NCBI RefSeq assembly: GCF_042685365.1
Contig: NZ_JBHUMY010000041.1
Span: forward strand, 1-64,000
DNA: 64,000 nt
Reading direction: 5' to 3'
Source: Paenibacillus_AP thailandensis
Lineage (GTDB): Bacteria > Bacillota > Bacilli > Paenibacillales > Paenibacillaceae
Shown: positions 1-7,161 of the stretch, piece after piece
Layout of the letters: every line of letters starts with the position of its first letter
Position numbering within the stretch: the stretch's first letter is position 1
Notes under the pieces: model-generated
Told to the model about the DNA's origin: nothing
What the model saw: the letters and a program-made list of their open reading frames with translations, nothing else
Databases searched by the model: none
Program-made: the position numbers and the translations under genes

Positions 1-4
1 CGTT

Positions 5-175
5 TTTCTCGCGACAACGAATGTTATCTTATCACATCCGTTTCGCTCGTGCAAGCTTTTTTTTCAACCAATTTCGACCAACTTTCGTTTGCCGTTATTG
101 ATTATTTAAGCTTGTCCGCCGCGTTTCTCGCGACCGGAATTAGAATATAACACGACTTCTATATATATTGCAAGT
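5..175 (-). promoter_or_regulatory. Tandem promoters, probably P1/P2 of an rRNA operon reading left out of the window
   Basis: Two sigma-A-type promoters face left. P1 has -35 TTGCAA (168-173) and -10 TATATT (144-149). P2 has -35 TTGCAC (49-54), a 17-bp spacer and -10 TAAGAT (26-31). The same 11-mer, GTCGCGAGAAA on the minus strand, follows each -10 at almost the same distance (124-134 and 5-15). Two strong promoters about 118 bp apart with a repeated leader element is the usual arrangement before Bacillales rrn operons. No rRNA sequence is inside the window, so the downstream gene is inferred. Confidence 0.55.
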
Positions 176-248
176 GTTTTTTTAAAATTTCTTTTGATTT
201 TATTGTTTATTCTTATTATTACTTATGCCTCGCGTGTTCGAATACACT

Positions 249-635
249 TCAACCAAGGCCGGCAAGCTTGTCGACAAACGGCTTGTCGGCAGGAGCGAAA
301 TCGAATTCCGAAAGCTCCGCCGCTTGTACCCAGCGGTACGCATCATGATCCGTAAGTCTGATCGTTCCGCCGGCATAAGCCGCTTTATAAGCGATGAGCC
401 TAACCGACAACGTATCGTAACTGTAGTCGCTAGTCCCGAAATAAGCATATGGACGTATGTCGATATCCATCTCTTCCGCCAATTCTCTTCGCAAGCATTC
501 CTCGGGCGATTCCCCCGCTTCGATTTTGCCTCCGGGAAATTCCCACAAGCCTCCTTGCGATTTTCCCTGCCGGCGCCTTGCGATCAGCAGCCGGCCCTGG
601 CCGTCTTCTATAATCGCCGCGGCCACGTTAATCAT
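249..635 (-). CDS. Nudix hydrolase, MutT-like (128 aa)
   Basis: A small Nudix pyrophosphohydrolase. The Nudix box spans residues 36-58: G36, E42, then R50-E51-L-A-E54-E55, which supply the metal-binding helix. The usual Gly near the end of the box is Asp57. It is preceded by the RRRQGKSQGGLWEFPGG stretch typical of the MutT/8-oxo-dGTP branch, so sanitation of oxidised nucleotides is the likely role, but substrate cannot be read from sequence. The start was set at the ATG at 635 because GGGGAGGAG sits 9 nt upstream; an in-frame extension to 758 has no ribosome binding site. It converges on nothing and probably ends close to the promoter region at the left edge. Confidence 0.85.
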   Translation of the reverse strand: MINVAAAIIEDGQGRLLIARRRQGKSQGGLWEFPGGKIEAGESPEECLRRELAEEMDIDIRPYAYFGTSDYSYDTLSVRLIAYKAAYAGGTIRLTDHDAYRWVQAAELSEFDFAPADKPFVDKLAGLG

Positions 636-687
636 CGGTTCACACTCCTCCCCAATTGTTCTGGCGCAACGAAAAAGCGGCCTTCGT

Positions 688-909
688 TTAATTCCATACT
701 GCGACATTGGCCAGATTATATAGTTGAAGAGCCGTATCGTAAAGCTCGCTGTCCTCATAGTAAAGCGAAGCGGAAAGCAACGTGTCTGCCGTCTCCTTCA
801 TAATTTCCTGCGCCTTTTCAAGCTGATCGAAGGTCACATAGCTTATTGCCTCGTCCAAAGCTTTGCAGGCGGAAAGAATGAAGTGTTGATCGGGTAATGG
901 CTTTGTCAA
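688..909 (-). CDS. Small conserved-type hypothetical protein (73 aa), TTG start
   Basis: Not recognised. The product is acidic and predicted mostly helical, with a run of Leu/Ala/Glu residues and several Tyr residues near the C-terminus (SLYYEDSELYDTALQLYN), which resembles a short TPR-like or helical-hairpin fold rather than a membrane protein. It starts with TTG at 909, preceded by GGGGGA with a 7-nt spacer, so translation is plausible. It lies just upstream of and in the same direction as the Nudix gene, with about 50 bp between them, so the two may be co-transcribed. No function is offered. Confidence 0.6.
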   Translation of the reverse strand: MTKPLPDQHFILSACKALDEAISYVTFDQLEKAQEIMKETADTLLSASLYYEDSELYDTALQLYNLANVAVWN

Positions 910-1230
910 ACGTTAAATCCCCCGTTTATATAAAGTATGTATATCCCGATTCTATCCATACGCTCCGGCAGCTGCATGTCAGCGAATATTCGTTCGATTC
1001 AATAACAATAGATATATCGTTATTTTAAATCAGATATTCCAACCTGTATAGTCGGATAATAATAAAAAAGATCGCAAAAACCGATCGATAAAACTCAATT
1101 ATTCAAATTTACATCCTTTATTTTCCATATCAAGAGACGAAATGCGAAACCGGCTTTCTTCCATCCGCCCGAACGCGTTATGATCGTATAGAATAGGTAT
1201 CGAAGAATGTCATTAAGGAGGAATCAAGGC
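910..1230. other. Intergenic region between divergent genes
   Basis: About 320 bp of AT-rich sequence between the small minus-strand gene and yjbQ. No coding sequence or RNA gene was recognised. It must hold the promoters of both neighbours. A short inverted repeat (AATAAC ... GTTATT near 1000-1025) is visible but nothing specific can be assigned. Confidence 0.5.
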
Positions 1231-1629
1231 ATGTATAGCTTTGAAATTTCGACCCGAGGCCGCGATGAAATGGTGGAGGTGACGGCGCAGGTCCGGCAAG
1301 CCGTCAAAGAAAGCGGCGTATCGGAAGGATACGCCATCGTTTACTGCCCGCATACGACGGCAGGCATCGCGATTAATGAAAACGCCGATCCCGACGTCGT
1401 CCGGGACGTGCTCCGCCGCTTCGACGAGGTATTTCCTTGGGAGCATCCCAAGGACCGTCACGCCGAAGGAAATACGGCTGCCCATCTGAAGGCGATAACG
1501 ACCGGAACGAGTCAAACGGTGCTCATCGATAACGGCCGCCTGGTGCTGGGGACATGGCAAGGGATCTACTTTTGCGAATTTGACGGCCCTCGGACGAGAA
1601 GATTTTATGTCAAAATCGTCAGAGGCTGA
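1231..1629 (+). CDS. YjbQ/UPF0047 family protein (132 aa)
   Basis: Belongs to the YjbQ family, annotated in databases as 'secondary thiamine-phosphate synthase enzyme' because some members show weak ThiE-like activity; the physiological role is unclear. Family marks are CPHTTAGIAINENADP near residues 39-54 and the H-x-EGN-(T/S)-AAH segment (HAEGNTAAHLKA), followed by LVLGTWQGIYFCEFDGPR near the C-terminus. These His and Asp residues form the presumed metal or ligand site. The ATG at 1231 follows AAGGAGG with good spacing; an upstream in-frame ATG at 1207 lies before that site and was rejected. A Rho-independent terminator follows directly. The thiamin operon is 2.4 kb downstream but not linked. 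Confidence 0.88.
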   Translation: MYSFEISTRGRDEMVEVTAQVRQAVKESGVSEGYAIVYCPHTTAGIAINENADPDVVRDVLRRFDEVFPWEHPKDRHAEGNTAAHLKAITTGTSQTVLIDNGRLVLGTWQGIYFCEFDGPRTRRFYVKIVRG

Positions 1630-1646
1630 CGCCGGGCTAAACCATC

Positions 1647-1682
1647 AGCCCGCCGGTGCATACCATACCGGCGGGCTTTATT
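1647..1682 (+). terminator. Intrinsic terminator after yjbQ
   Basis: An 11-bp perfect stem, AGCCCGCCGGT (1647-1657) pairing with ACCGGCGGGCT (1667-1677), is followed by TTATTT. Confidence 0.85.
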
Positions 1683-1728
1683 TCGAGCTTATGAACGGAG
1701 AGAGGCGACAACGGCTTATGGAAAGCGG

Positions 1729-2547
1729 TTAGGACAAATTTTTGCCGTAAAAAATTTCGTCCATTTCCTCCCTCAGCCTCGCTTCCATCTCCTTCTGCTC
1801 CTTCGGGCTAAGCTTGTCCTTTGTGTAACCGAACAGATAGTTGTTTAAATCGAAGCGGTTCAACTTACATTTTGTATGGAATATATGCTCCTGATAGACG
1901 TTTACGTCGATCATGTCGTAAGACGAGATAATGTCGTCCGGGATGTAGTTCTGGATCGAGGTGATGTCGTGATCGATAAACAACTTGTTGCCGTAAATGT
2001 CCCGCGTAAATCCCCGTACCCGATAATCGATCGTCATAACGTCGGTTTCGAAGGAGCCGATTAAGTAGCTGAGCGCCTTCAGCGGCGAAATTTCGCCGCA
2101 GGTTGAAACGTCGATGTCGGCGCGGAACGTGCTGATGCCTTCGCTCGGATGATATTCGGGATACGTATGGACGGTAATATGACTTTTATCCAGCTGCATG
2201 ACGACGTTGTCCGGCATCGGCCCCGGCGATTCGTCGAACATATGCGGCGGCGCCTCCACGACCGGTCCTTCCGATACGAGCAGCGTTACGCTTGCCCCCT
2301 GCGGCACGTAATCCTGCTTCGCGACGTTCAACACATGCGCACCGATCATTTCGGACACCGTATTCAAAATGCCCGTCAACCGTTCGGAATTATATTGCTC
2401 GTCAATGTATGCGATATAGGCTTCCCGTTCTTCCTTCGTCTTCGTATAGCAAATATCATACATATTGAAGCTTAGCGACTTCGTCAAATTATTGAAGCCG
2501 TGCAACGTTATCCGTTTGTCAGGGCCATGGTCCGGTTCCATGCTCAT
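1729..2547 (-). CDS. speD: S-adenosylmethionine decarboxylase proenzyme, E. coli type (272 aa)
   Basis: Makes decarboxylated SAM, the aminopropyl donor for spermidine. It is the long (about 265-residue) proteobacterial-type SpeD rather than the short Bacillus SpeH form. The self-cleavage site is LDKSHITVHTYPE, where Ser122 should become the pyruvoyl group, followed by the family block ISTFRADIDVSTCGEISPLKAL and the TIDYRVRGFTRD segment. The GGGGGG-ATCGAG site places the start at the ATG at 2547; an ATG six bases further in is possible and one further upstream (2565) is not supported. No spermidine synthase gene is adjacent. Finding the long class in a Gram-positive is not unusual for Paenibacillaceae. 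Confidence 0.93.
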   Translation of the reverse strand: MSMEPDHGPDKRITLHGFNNLTKSLSFNMYDICYTKTKEEREAYIAYIDEQYNSERLTGILNTVSEMIGAHVLNVAKQDYVPQGASVTLLVSEGPVVEAPPHMFDESPGPMPDNVVMQLDKSHITVHTYPEYHPSEGISTFRADIDVSTCGEISPLKALSYLIGSFETDVMTIDYRVRGFTRDIYGNKLFIDHDITSIQNYIPDDIISSYDMIDVNVYQEHIFHTKCKLNRFDLNNYLFGYTKDKLSPKEQKEMEARLREEMDEIFYGKNLS

Positions 2548-2598
2548 CTCGATCCCCCCGTTCATCCCTACTATGTCCCAAAAAGGCGGGGGCCATTC

Positions 2599-2634
2599 GA
2601 AAAAAGCGCCCTTCCGTTATAACGGATGGCCATC
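2599..2634 (-). terminator. Probable terminator of the gene at 2661-3182
   Basis: On the minus strand, CCATCCGTTATAACGGAAGG forms a hairpin around the CCGTTATAACGG palindrome and is followed after a GGCGC stretch by six T residues. Confidence 0.5.
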
Positions 2635-2660
2635 CGGCAGTCGGGACTCGATCCCGCCGC

Positions 2661-3182
2661 TTACCAACCCATGGCACGGAGCCTCTCCAACGTTTTGATC
2701 GTAAAATCGACCAGGTTCGCAATGTCCTCCATCTGATCCTCGTTAATTTTGCGATTGAACGGAATGCCGATCCGGTTCCGATAAACAAGCGGCGTACTGC
2801 CGTAAATAAAGCCTATCGTTTGGCTAACGGGCTGCTCCGGCTCCCATATTTCGTGCAGCGCTTCCCGGATCTGCCGGCAGTTCTCGTCAATTTCGTCCAT
2901 CGAAACGTGAAAATAGACGTTCAGCTCGCAGCCGGGGTTCGTCCCTTCCTGCTCCAACAGCTCCGCCGCGAGCTCCTTCAGCGAAGCCGACAGCTCGATC
3001 TCGGCATAAGCCGTCCCGCCGTCCGTGAGCTGAAAGCCGATGGAAAACCTTCTTCCCATCACCGCCATGTCCAGGACGTCTTTGCGGCTCGTCACGGCGA
3101 TTCGCCGGTCCAAATTGTTCAGGTCGTAAATCGTGTTCTCGAATGCGACTTTTAAATTGTCGAATACCGTTGGATCAAACAA
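2661..3182 (-). CDS. Hypothetical cytoplasmic protein (173 aa), TTG start
   Basis: Not recognised. The sequence has no signal peptide or membrane segment and is acidic, with mixed alpha/beta character: an N-terminal half with alternating hydrophobics (FSIGFQL, AYAEIELSAS) and a C-terminal helical tail rich in Glu, Asp and Lys (EDQMEDIANLVDFTIKTLER). Translation is supported by GGAGGGG seven bases before a TTG at 3182. It lies between speD and a thioesterase gene on the same strand but each has its own spacing, and a hairpin with a T-run follows it, so it is probably monocistronic. No function is proposed. Confidence 0.65.
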   Translation of the reverse strand: MFDPTVFDNLKVAFENTIYDLNNLDRRIAVTSRKDVLDMAVMGRRFSIGFQLTDGGTAYAEIELSASLKELAAELLEQEGTNPGCELNVYFHVSMDEIDENCRQIREALHEIWEPEQPVSQTIGFIYGSTPLVYRNRIGIPFNRKINEDQMEDIANLVDFTIKTLERLRAMGW

Positions 3183-3277
3183 GCTGCATCCCCTCCGACT
3201 TCGTATAACTGCGACCAGGCTTAGGGTCAGCCTCTATTTCGTGTTTTAAACGACACTTGGCGCGCCGGGCTTAACCG

Positions 3278-3742
3278 TTACTCCTCGAGTCTGTCCCCTT
3301 CGTAATTCCGAATCGTTTCGCGGGCAAAATCGGGTAACGGCGCGCTTTTGCCGCTTTCCTTATCGATAAGCACGAGCGCCCCTCTGCCTGCCGCTTTCAA
3401 TCGCCCGTTTGCGACCAACGCGTATTGAATGTCCACGGAGGAACGGCCGATACGAGCCGTCCGGACGTACAGCTGCAGAGGATCCTTCAAGTAAACTTGC
3501 TCCAAGTACTGACATTCCAGATCGGCCGTCACGGCGACGAACCTGTCCCCGAAAAGCGCGGCCGTCAGCCCGAGATGATCGAAATAATCGACGCGTCCCT
3601 GTTCAAAATACATAAAATAGCTGACATTGTTTACGTGTCCCAACATATCCGTTTCGCAATAACGCACTTTAATCGGAATCGAAAATTGAAATTTTTGAAG
3701 CCAACCGGCGGCATCCGGCTGTATAAAGCTTATCTTTTTCAT
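3278..3742 (-). CDS. Acyl-CoA thioesterase, hot-dog 4HBT family (154 aa)
   Basis: A single-domain hot-dog fold thioesterase of the 4-hydroxybenzoyl-CoA/YbgC/FadM type. The active-site loop is RYCETDMLGHVNNVSYFMYFE (residues about 27-47) in which Asp32, Gly35, His36 and Asn38 occupy the family positions (D-x-x-GHVNN). Substrates in this family are short- to medium-chain or aromatic acyl-CoAs and cannot be chosen from sequence. The ATG at 3742 is preceded by AAGGGAG at a longer-than-ideal 11-12 nt. The gene is divergent from the thiamin operon; its promoter and the riboswitch promoter share about 120 bp. Confidence 0.85.
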   Translation of the reverse strand: MKKISFIQPDAAGWLQKFQFSIPIKVRYCETDMLGHVNNVSYFMYFEQGRVDYFDHLGLTAALFGDRFVAVTADLECQYLEQVYLKDPLQLYVRTARIGRSSVDIQYALVANGRLKAAGRGALVLIDKESGKSAPLPDFARETIRNYEGDRLEE

Positions 3743-3861
3743 GGTGACGGCTGCTCCCTTGGAAAATGATTTATGAATATTGTAGAACTTATGAGAAGGG
3801 ATGGCAACGGCGCGGCAGCTTATGCTATAGTAGAAAACAATCGAATACTACCTATTTTATT

Positions 3862-3950
3862 CACTAGGGGAGCCGTTTGGCTGAGACGGAGCTTTCTTGA
3901 CTCCGGACCCTTGGAACCTGATCTGGTTCGTACCAGCGGAGGGAAGTGGA
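3862..3950 (+). promoter_or_regulatory. TPP riboswitch (THI element) controlling thiM-thiD-thiE
   Basis: Contains the conserved blocks of the thi-box aptamer in order: ACTAGGGGAGCC, GGCTGAGACGG, ACCCTTGGAACCTGATCTGG, and TACCAGCGGAGGGAAGTGGA. An extended -10 element (TGCTATAGT, ending near 3831) lies just upstream. An intrinsic terminator follows at 3997-4030, immediately before the thiM ribosome binding site, so TPP binding most likely acts by premature transcription termination. Confidence 0.95.
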
Positions 3951-3996
3951 GACAGCCTGTCATAATGGTCCGCGCGTATTTGCGGCTTGATTCGGG

Positions 3997-4030
3997 AACC
4001 CGCTCCTTCCTTTCGGAAGGGGCGGGTTTT
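3997..4030 (+). terminator. Riboswitch-controlled terminator in the thiM leader
   Basis: AACCCGC-TCCTTCC pairs with GGAAGG-GGCGGGTT across a four-base loop, followed by TTTT. It sits between the TPP aptamer and the thiM Shine-Dalgarno sequence. Confidence 0.88.
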
Positions 4031-4056
4031 GTGCTTATTGAAGGAGGATGCTTACG

Positions 4057-4860
4057 ATGTCTTATTTGAAAAGGGTGCGCGAACGCAATCCGCTAGTCCA
4101 TAATATTACGAACCTTGTGGTGGCCAACTTTACCGCCAACGGCTTGCTCACCTTGGGCGCTTCGCCCTTCATGGCGTATGCGCACGAGGAGGTGGAGGAC
4201 GTCGCCCGTATCGCAGACGCAGTCATGTTCAATATCGGAACGCTTGACGAAAATGTCGTGCAATCCATCCTGCTGGCGGGACGGTCCGCAAACGCCAACG
4301 GAGTGCCTGTCGTATTCGACCCGGTGGGAGCCGGGGCGACTCCTTATCGGACGGAGACGGCGCAAACGGTGATGAAGCAGGTCAAGGTAGACGTTCTGCG
4401 CGGCAATATGGCCGAAATCGCCAATACCGCAGGCGAACGCTGGGATATTAAAGGTGTCGATGCCGGCGAAGGCAGCGGGGACGCGCTGGAGATTGCCCGG
4501 CGGGCTGCCTTGAAATTAGGCTGCATCGTAGCCGCGACCGGCAAGGAGGATATTGTGACGGACGGCACTGCCGTCGCCTTGATCGGCAACGGCCACCCGC
4601 TGCTCGCCAAAGTGACCGGAGCCGGATGCCTTCTTAGTTCGGTTGTTGCCGCCTTTCTCGCCGTTGGCGGGGAATCCAAGCTGGACGCCGTAACGGAGGC
4701 GCTTGCCTTCTACGGCATCGCTGCGGAGAACGCCTTCGAACGGACGGCCGGACAAGGGCCGGGGAGCTTCCAAATCGAGTTTATCAATCAATTGGCTTCG
4801 GTTTCTCCGGAGACCGTCAACGAACGGAAAATCGTCCGCCCATGGAAACAAAGCACCTGA
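4057..4860 (+). CDS. thiM: Hydroxyethylthiazole kinase (267 aa)
   Basis: Phosphorylates 4-methyl-5-(2-hydroxyethyl)thiazole, salvaging the thiazole half of thiamin. ThiM-family signatures are the N-terminal NPLVHNITNLVVANFTANGLL segment (residues about 10-30), the GASPFMAYAHEE loop that binds the thiazole, the VVFDPVGAGATPYR motif, and the ribokinase-like C-terminal TGAGCLLSS with the active-site Cys. The ATG at 4057 was chosen because AAGGAGG ends nine bases before it; the in-frame ATG at 4048 abuts that site. The gene overlaps a possible thiD start and is under the TPP riboswitch. No de novo thiazole genes lie here, so this operon is for salvage and coupling. Confidence 0.96.
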   Translation: MSYLKRVRERNPLVHNITNLVVANFTANGLLTLGASPFMAYAHEEVEDVARIADAVMFNIGTLDENVVQSILLAGRSANANGVPVVFDPVGAGATPYRTETAQTVMKQVKVDVLRGNMAEIANTAGERWDIKGVDAGEGSGDALEIARRAALKLGCIVAATGKEDIVTDGTAVALIGNGHPLLAKVTGAGCLLSSVVAAFLAVGGESKLDAVTEALAFYGIAAENAFERTAGQGPGSFQIEFINQLASVSPETVNERKIVRPWKQST

Positions 4861-4880
4861 GTGGAGAGGAGTTTGACCGC

Positions 4881-5702
4881 ATGAACGAAACCATTCGCCT
4901 GGCCCTAACGATTGCCGGTTCGGATAGCGGCGGAGGAGCAGGCATTCAAGCCGATCTTAAAACGTTCCAGGAGCTCGGCGTTTACGGCATGTCCGCCCTA
5001 ACCGCCGTTACGGCCCAAAACACGCTTGGGGTACACGGCGTGTATCCATTAACGGAAGAAGCGGTTGCCCGGCAGCTTGACGCGATCGGGGACGATCTTC
5101 AGCCCCATGCCGTAAAGACGGGGATGCTGTTCGATGCGGCCATTATCTCCATCGTAGCCGACAAGGCGGCGGAATACGGCTGGGATAAGCTCGTCATCGA
5201 TCCGGTTATGGTCGCCAAAGGAGGCTCGGCGCTTTTAAAGCGGGAAGCTGTCGCCGCCTTGATCAAGCGGCTGATTCCGCTGGCCCTGGTTACGACGCCC
5301 AATGTTCCCGAAGCGGAGCTGCTCGCCGGAATGGCCATCCGGTCGCTTGCCGACCGCGAAGAAGCGGCGAAGCGTCTCGTACAGATGGGCTCCCGTTACG
5401 TCGTCATGAAAGGCGGACACGATTACGCAACGGAACAAGTCGTCGACCTGCTATACGATGGGCGACAGTTTATGTATATGGAAAGCAAACGGATCGAAAC
5501 CCGCCATACTCACGGAACCGGTTGTACCTACTCCGCAGCGGTAACCGCCTTGCTCGCTCAAGGCAAGCCCGTAGAAGAGGCTGTTCAAACGGCCAAAGCG
5601 TTTATTCAGGCGGCTATCGAGGAGAACCTGGGAATCGGCGGCGGCCACGGGCCGACGAACCACTTTGCCTATAGGCGGCGACTGCAAGGAGGAGAAGCTT
5701 GA
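4881..5702 (+). CDS. thiD: Hydroxymethylpyrimidine/phosphomethylpyrimidine kinase (273 aa)
   Basis: Phosphorylates HMP and then HMP-P to give HMP-PP, the pyrimidine substrate of ThiE. It is a ribokinase-fold enzyme: LTIAGSDSGGGAGIQADLKTF at the N-terminus, VIDPVMVAKGG in the middle, TPNVPEAELL, and the anion-hole motif HTHGTGCTYSAAV near residue 215. Length is normal. The start at 4881 has GAGAGGAG nine bases upstream; a more upstream in-frame ATG (4842) lies inside thiM and is less likely. The stop codon overlaps the thiE start (TGATG), indicating translational coupling in the thiM-thiD-thiE operon. Confidence 0.96.
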   Translation: MNETIRLALTIAGSDSGGGAGIQADLKTFQELGVYGMSALTAVTAQNTLGVHGVYPLTEEAVARQLDAIGDDLQPHAVKTGMLFDAAIISIVADKAAEYGWDKLVIDPVMVAKGGSALLKREAVAALIKRLIPLALVTTPNVPEAELLAGMAIRSLADREEAAKRLVQMGSRYVVMKGGHDYATEQVVDLLYDGRQFMYMESKRIETRHTHGTGCTYSAAVTALLAQGKPVEEAVQTAKAFIQAAIEENLGIGGGHGPTNHFAYRRRLQGGEA

Positions 5703-6370
5703 TGGCAGGGTGGAACGAAGCGGCCGTCCGCCGGGCGTTGAGACTTTATTTTATTGCAGGGAGCGTTAATTGCAGCTCACCCCTAGACGTGCTGCGAGCA
5801 GCGATCGAGGGCGGAGCGACGATGTTCCAATACCGGGAAAAAGGAGCCGGCGCCCTCGAAGGAAAAGCGAAGCTGGCGCTTGGCATGCAGCTTCGCGACT
5901 GCTGCCGGGAAGCCGGCATACCGTTTATCGTCAACGACGATATCGAGCTGGCCATCGCCTTGGACGCGGACGGCATCCATGTCGGTCAGGAGGATGCGCC
6001 CGCGGGCGATATCCGGCGCCTCGTCGGAGCGGGGCGCATTGTCGGCGTATCTGCGCACACCGTCGAAGAAGCGCGCCAAGCGATTGCCGACGGAGCCGAC
6101 TACCTGGGCATCGGGCCGATCTTCCCGACGTCCTCGAAGGATGACGCCCGTGCCGTACAAGGCACCCGCTTGCTCGAAGAGCTGCGTAACGCGGGCATTG
6201 CGCTGCCGCTTGTCGCCATCGGCGGGTTGACCGCGGACAACGCGGCTATAGCTATTCGCTCCGGAGCGGACGGCGTCTCGGTCATTTCGGCCGTCGCGGC
6301 CGCTCCTTCGCCGCGCCTGGCCGTCCGGCAGCTGCTCGCGGCTGTCGCATCCGCTTTGCAAGGCCGGTAA
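5702..6370 (+). CDS. thiE: Thiamine-phosphate synthase (222 aa)
   Basis: Joins thiazole phosphate and HMP-PP to give thiamin monophosphate; TIM-barrel enzyme. Visible family motifs: MFQYREKGAG near residue 40, PFIVNDDIELAIALDADGIHVGQED (about 77-101), IVGVSAHTVEEARQA, DYLGIGPIFPTSSKDDA (the diphosphate loop) and LPLVAIGGLTADNA with the phosphate-binding Gly-Gly near the C-terminus. The ATG overlaps the thiD stop. It is the last gene of the riboswitch-controlled operon and is followed by a clear terminator. Confidence 0.96.
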   Translation: MAGWNEAAVRRALRLYFIAGSVNCSSPLDVLRAAIEGGATMFQYREKGAGALEGKAKLALGMQLRDCCREAGIPFIVNDDIELAIALDADGIHVGQEDAPAGDIRRLVGAGRIVGVSAHTVEEARQAIADGADYLGIGPIFPTSSKDDARAVQGTRLLEELRNAGIALPLVAIGGLTADNAAIAIRSGADGVSVISAVAAAPSPRLAVRQLLAAVASALQGR

Positions 6371-6374
6371 TTCC

Positions 6375-6408
6375 AAAAACCGTTTACTCGAAGAGTAGAC
6401 GGTTTTTT
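6375..6408 (+). terminator. Terminator of the thiM-thiD-thiE operon
   Basis: AAAACCGTTTACTC pairs with GAGTAGACGGTTTT (one G-U pair) around a GAAG tetraloop region and ends in TTTTTT. Confidence 0.88.
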
Positions 6409-6439
6409 ATGTGCAGTTGCTGTATTCGCGAATCGAACG

Positions 6440-7035
6440 TCAAGTTTTGTGCGGAAGAGCTCTCTTTTGGCTTCTTTTTATCTCTATCCCGTCTGCTCAG
6501 TTTGTTACTTCGCTTTCTTCCTGATTAATATTGTCATGCTCTGAGGAGTCTTTATCCTACCAAAATTTTTCTTTATCATGCCTGCTTAGGCTTCTTAGAT
6601 CCTTTTCGTCGTTATCCCGTTTGCTCAGAACTATTGTTTTCCTTTGTACCGGTATCCCGTTTGCTCAGGCCTTGAAGATTCCTTTTTATCGATATCCCAT
6701 ATAGTCAGGTCTGCTTTCTCCCTTATCACCGCTATTCCGCCTGCTCAGAACTGTTAATGCTCTTGAGCTGCGGATAGAACGTCCAAAAGGAGCGAGACTC
6801 AACTGAGCTTGCGGGGAGAATAGCCAAAAGACGCCGGAACCTTCCTGAGCTTGCGGGGAGAATAGCCAAAAGGAGCGAGACTCAACCTGAACTGCGGGGA
6901 GAACAACCAAAAGGAGCGAGACTCAACCTGAACTGCGGGGAGAACAACCTAAAAGGAGCGAGACACAACCTGAACTGCGGGAGAATAGCCAAAAGACGCG
7001 AGAATCATCCTGGGCTGCGGAGAGAACGACCAAAA
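6440..7035. repeat. Intergenic array of ~41-bp repeat units in two opposed halves (locus A)
   Basis: About 600 bp with no gene, between the convergent thiE and beta-galactosidase genes. The right half (about 6763-7035) holds six to seven tandem units of about 41 bp built on CTGARCTGCGGGGAGAA followed by a YARCCAAAAGGAGCGAGAC-like segment. The left half (about 6480-6750) holds degenerate units in the opposite orientation, each with TATCCCGTTTGCTCAG, which is the reverse complement of the same core. The halves could fold as one long imperfect hairpin. Related copies occur at 50270-50520 and 53237-53404. No spacer-repeat regularity of CRISPR type and no transposase is present. Confidence 0.85.
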
Positions 7036-7084
7036 ATCTAGTGAGTATAAAGCCTAAACATTTCGACTCACACTTCTCTTCCCG

Positions 7085-7127
7085 AAAAAAAACCGGTCCA
7101 TGCCGAGCAATGCGGCTGGACCGGTTT
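7085..7127 (-). terminator. Terminator of the beta-galactosidase gene
   Basis: AAACCGGTCCA (7090-7100) pairs with TGGACCGGTTT (7117-7127); on the minus strand the hairpin runs into eight T residues (7085-7092 as A on the plus strand). Confidence 0.88.
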
Positions 7128-7161
7128 GATTGGCGGCTGCCCTGTTGGCTGTCTTGCCTTT

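Noticed and set aside
6440..7035. CRISPR array
   Set aside because: Units are contiguous or divergent tandem copies without unique spacers, the two halves are opposed, and no cas genes are near.
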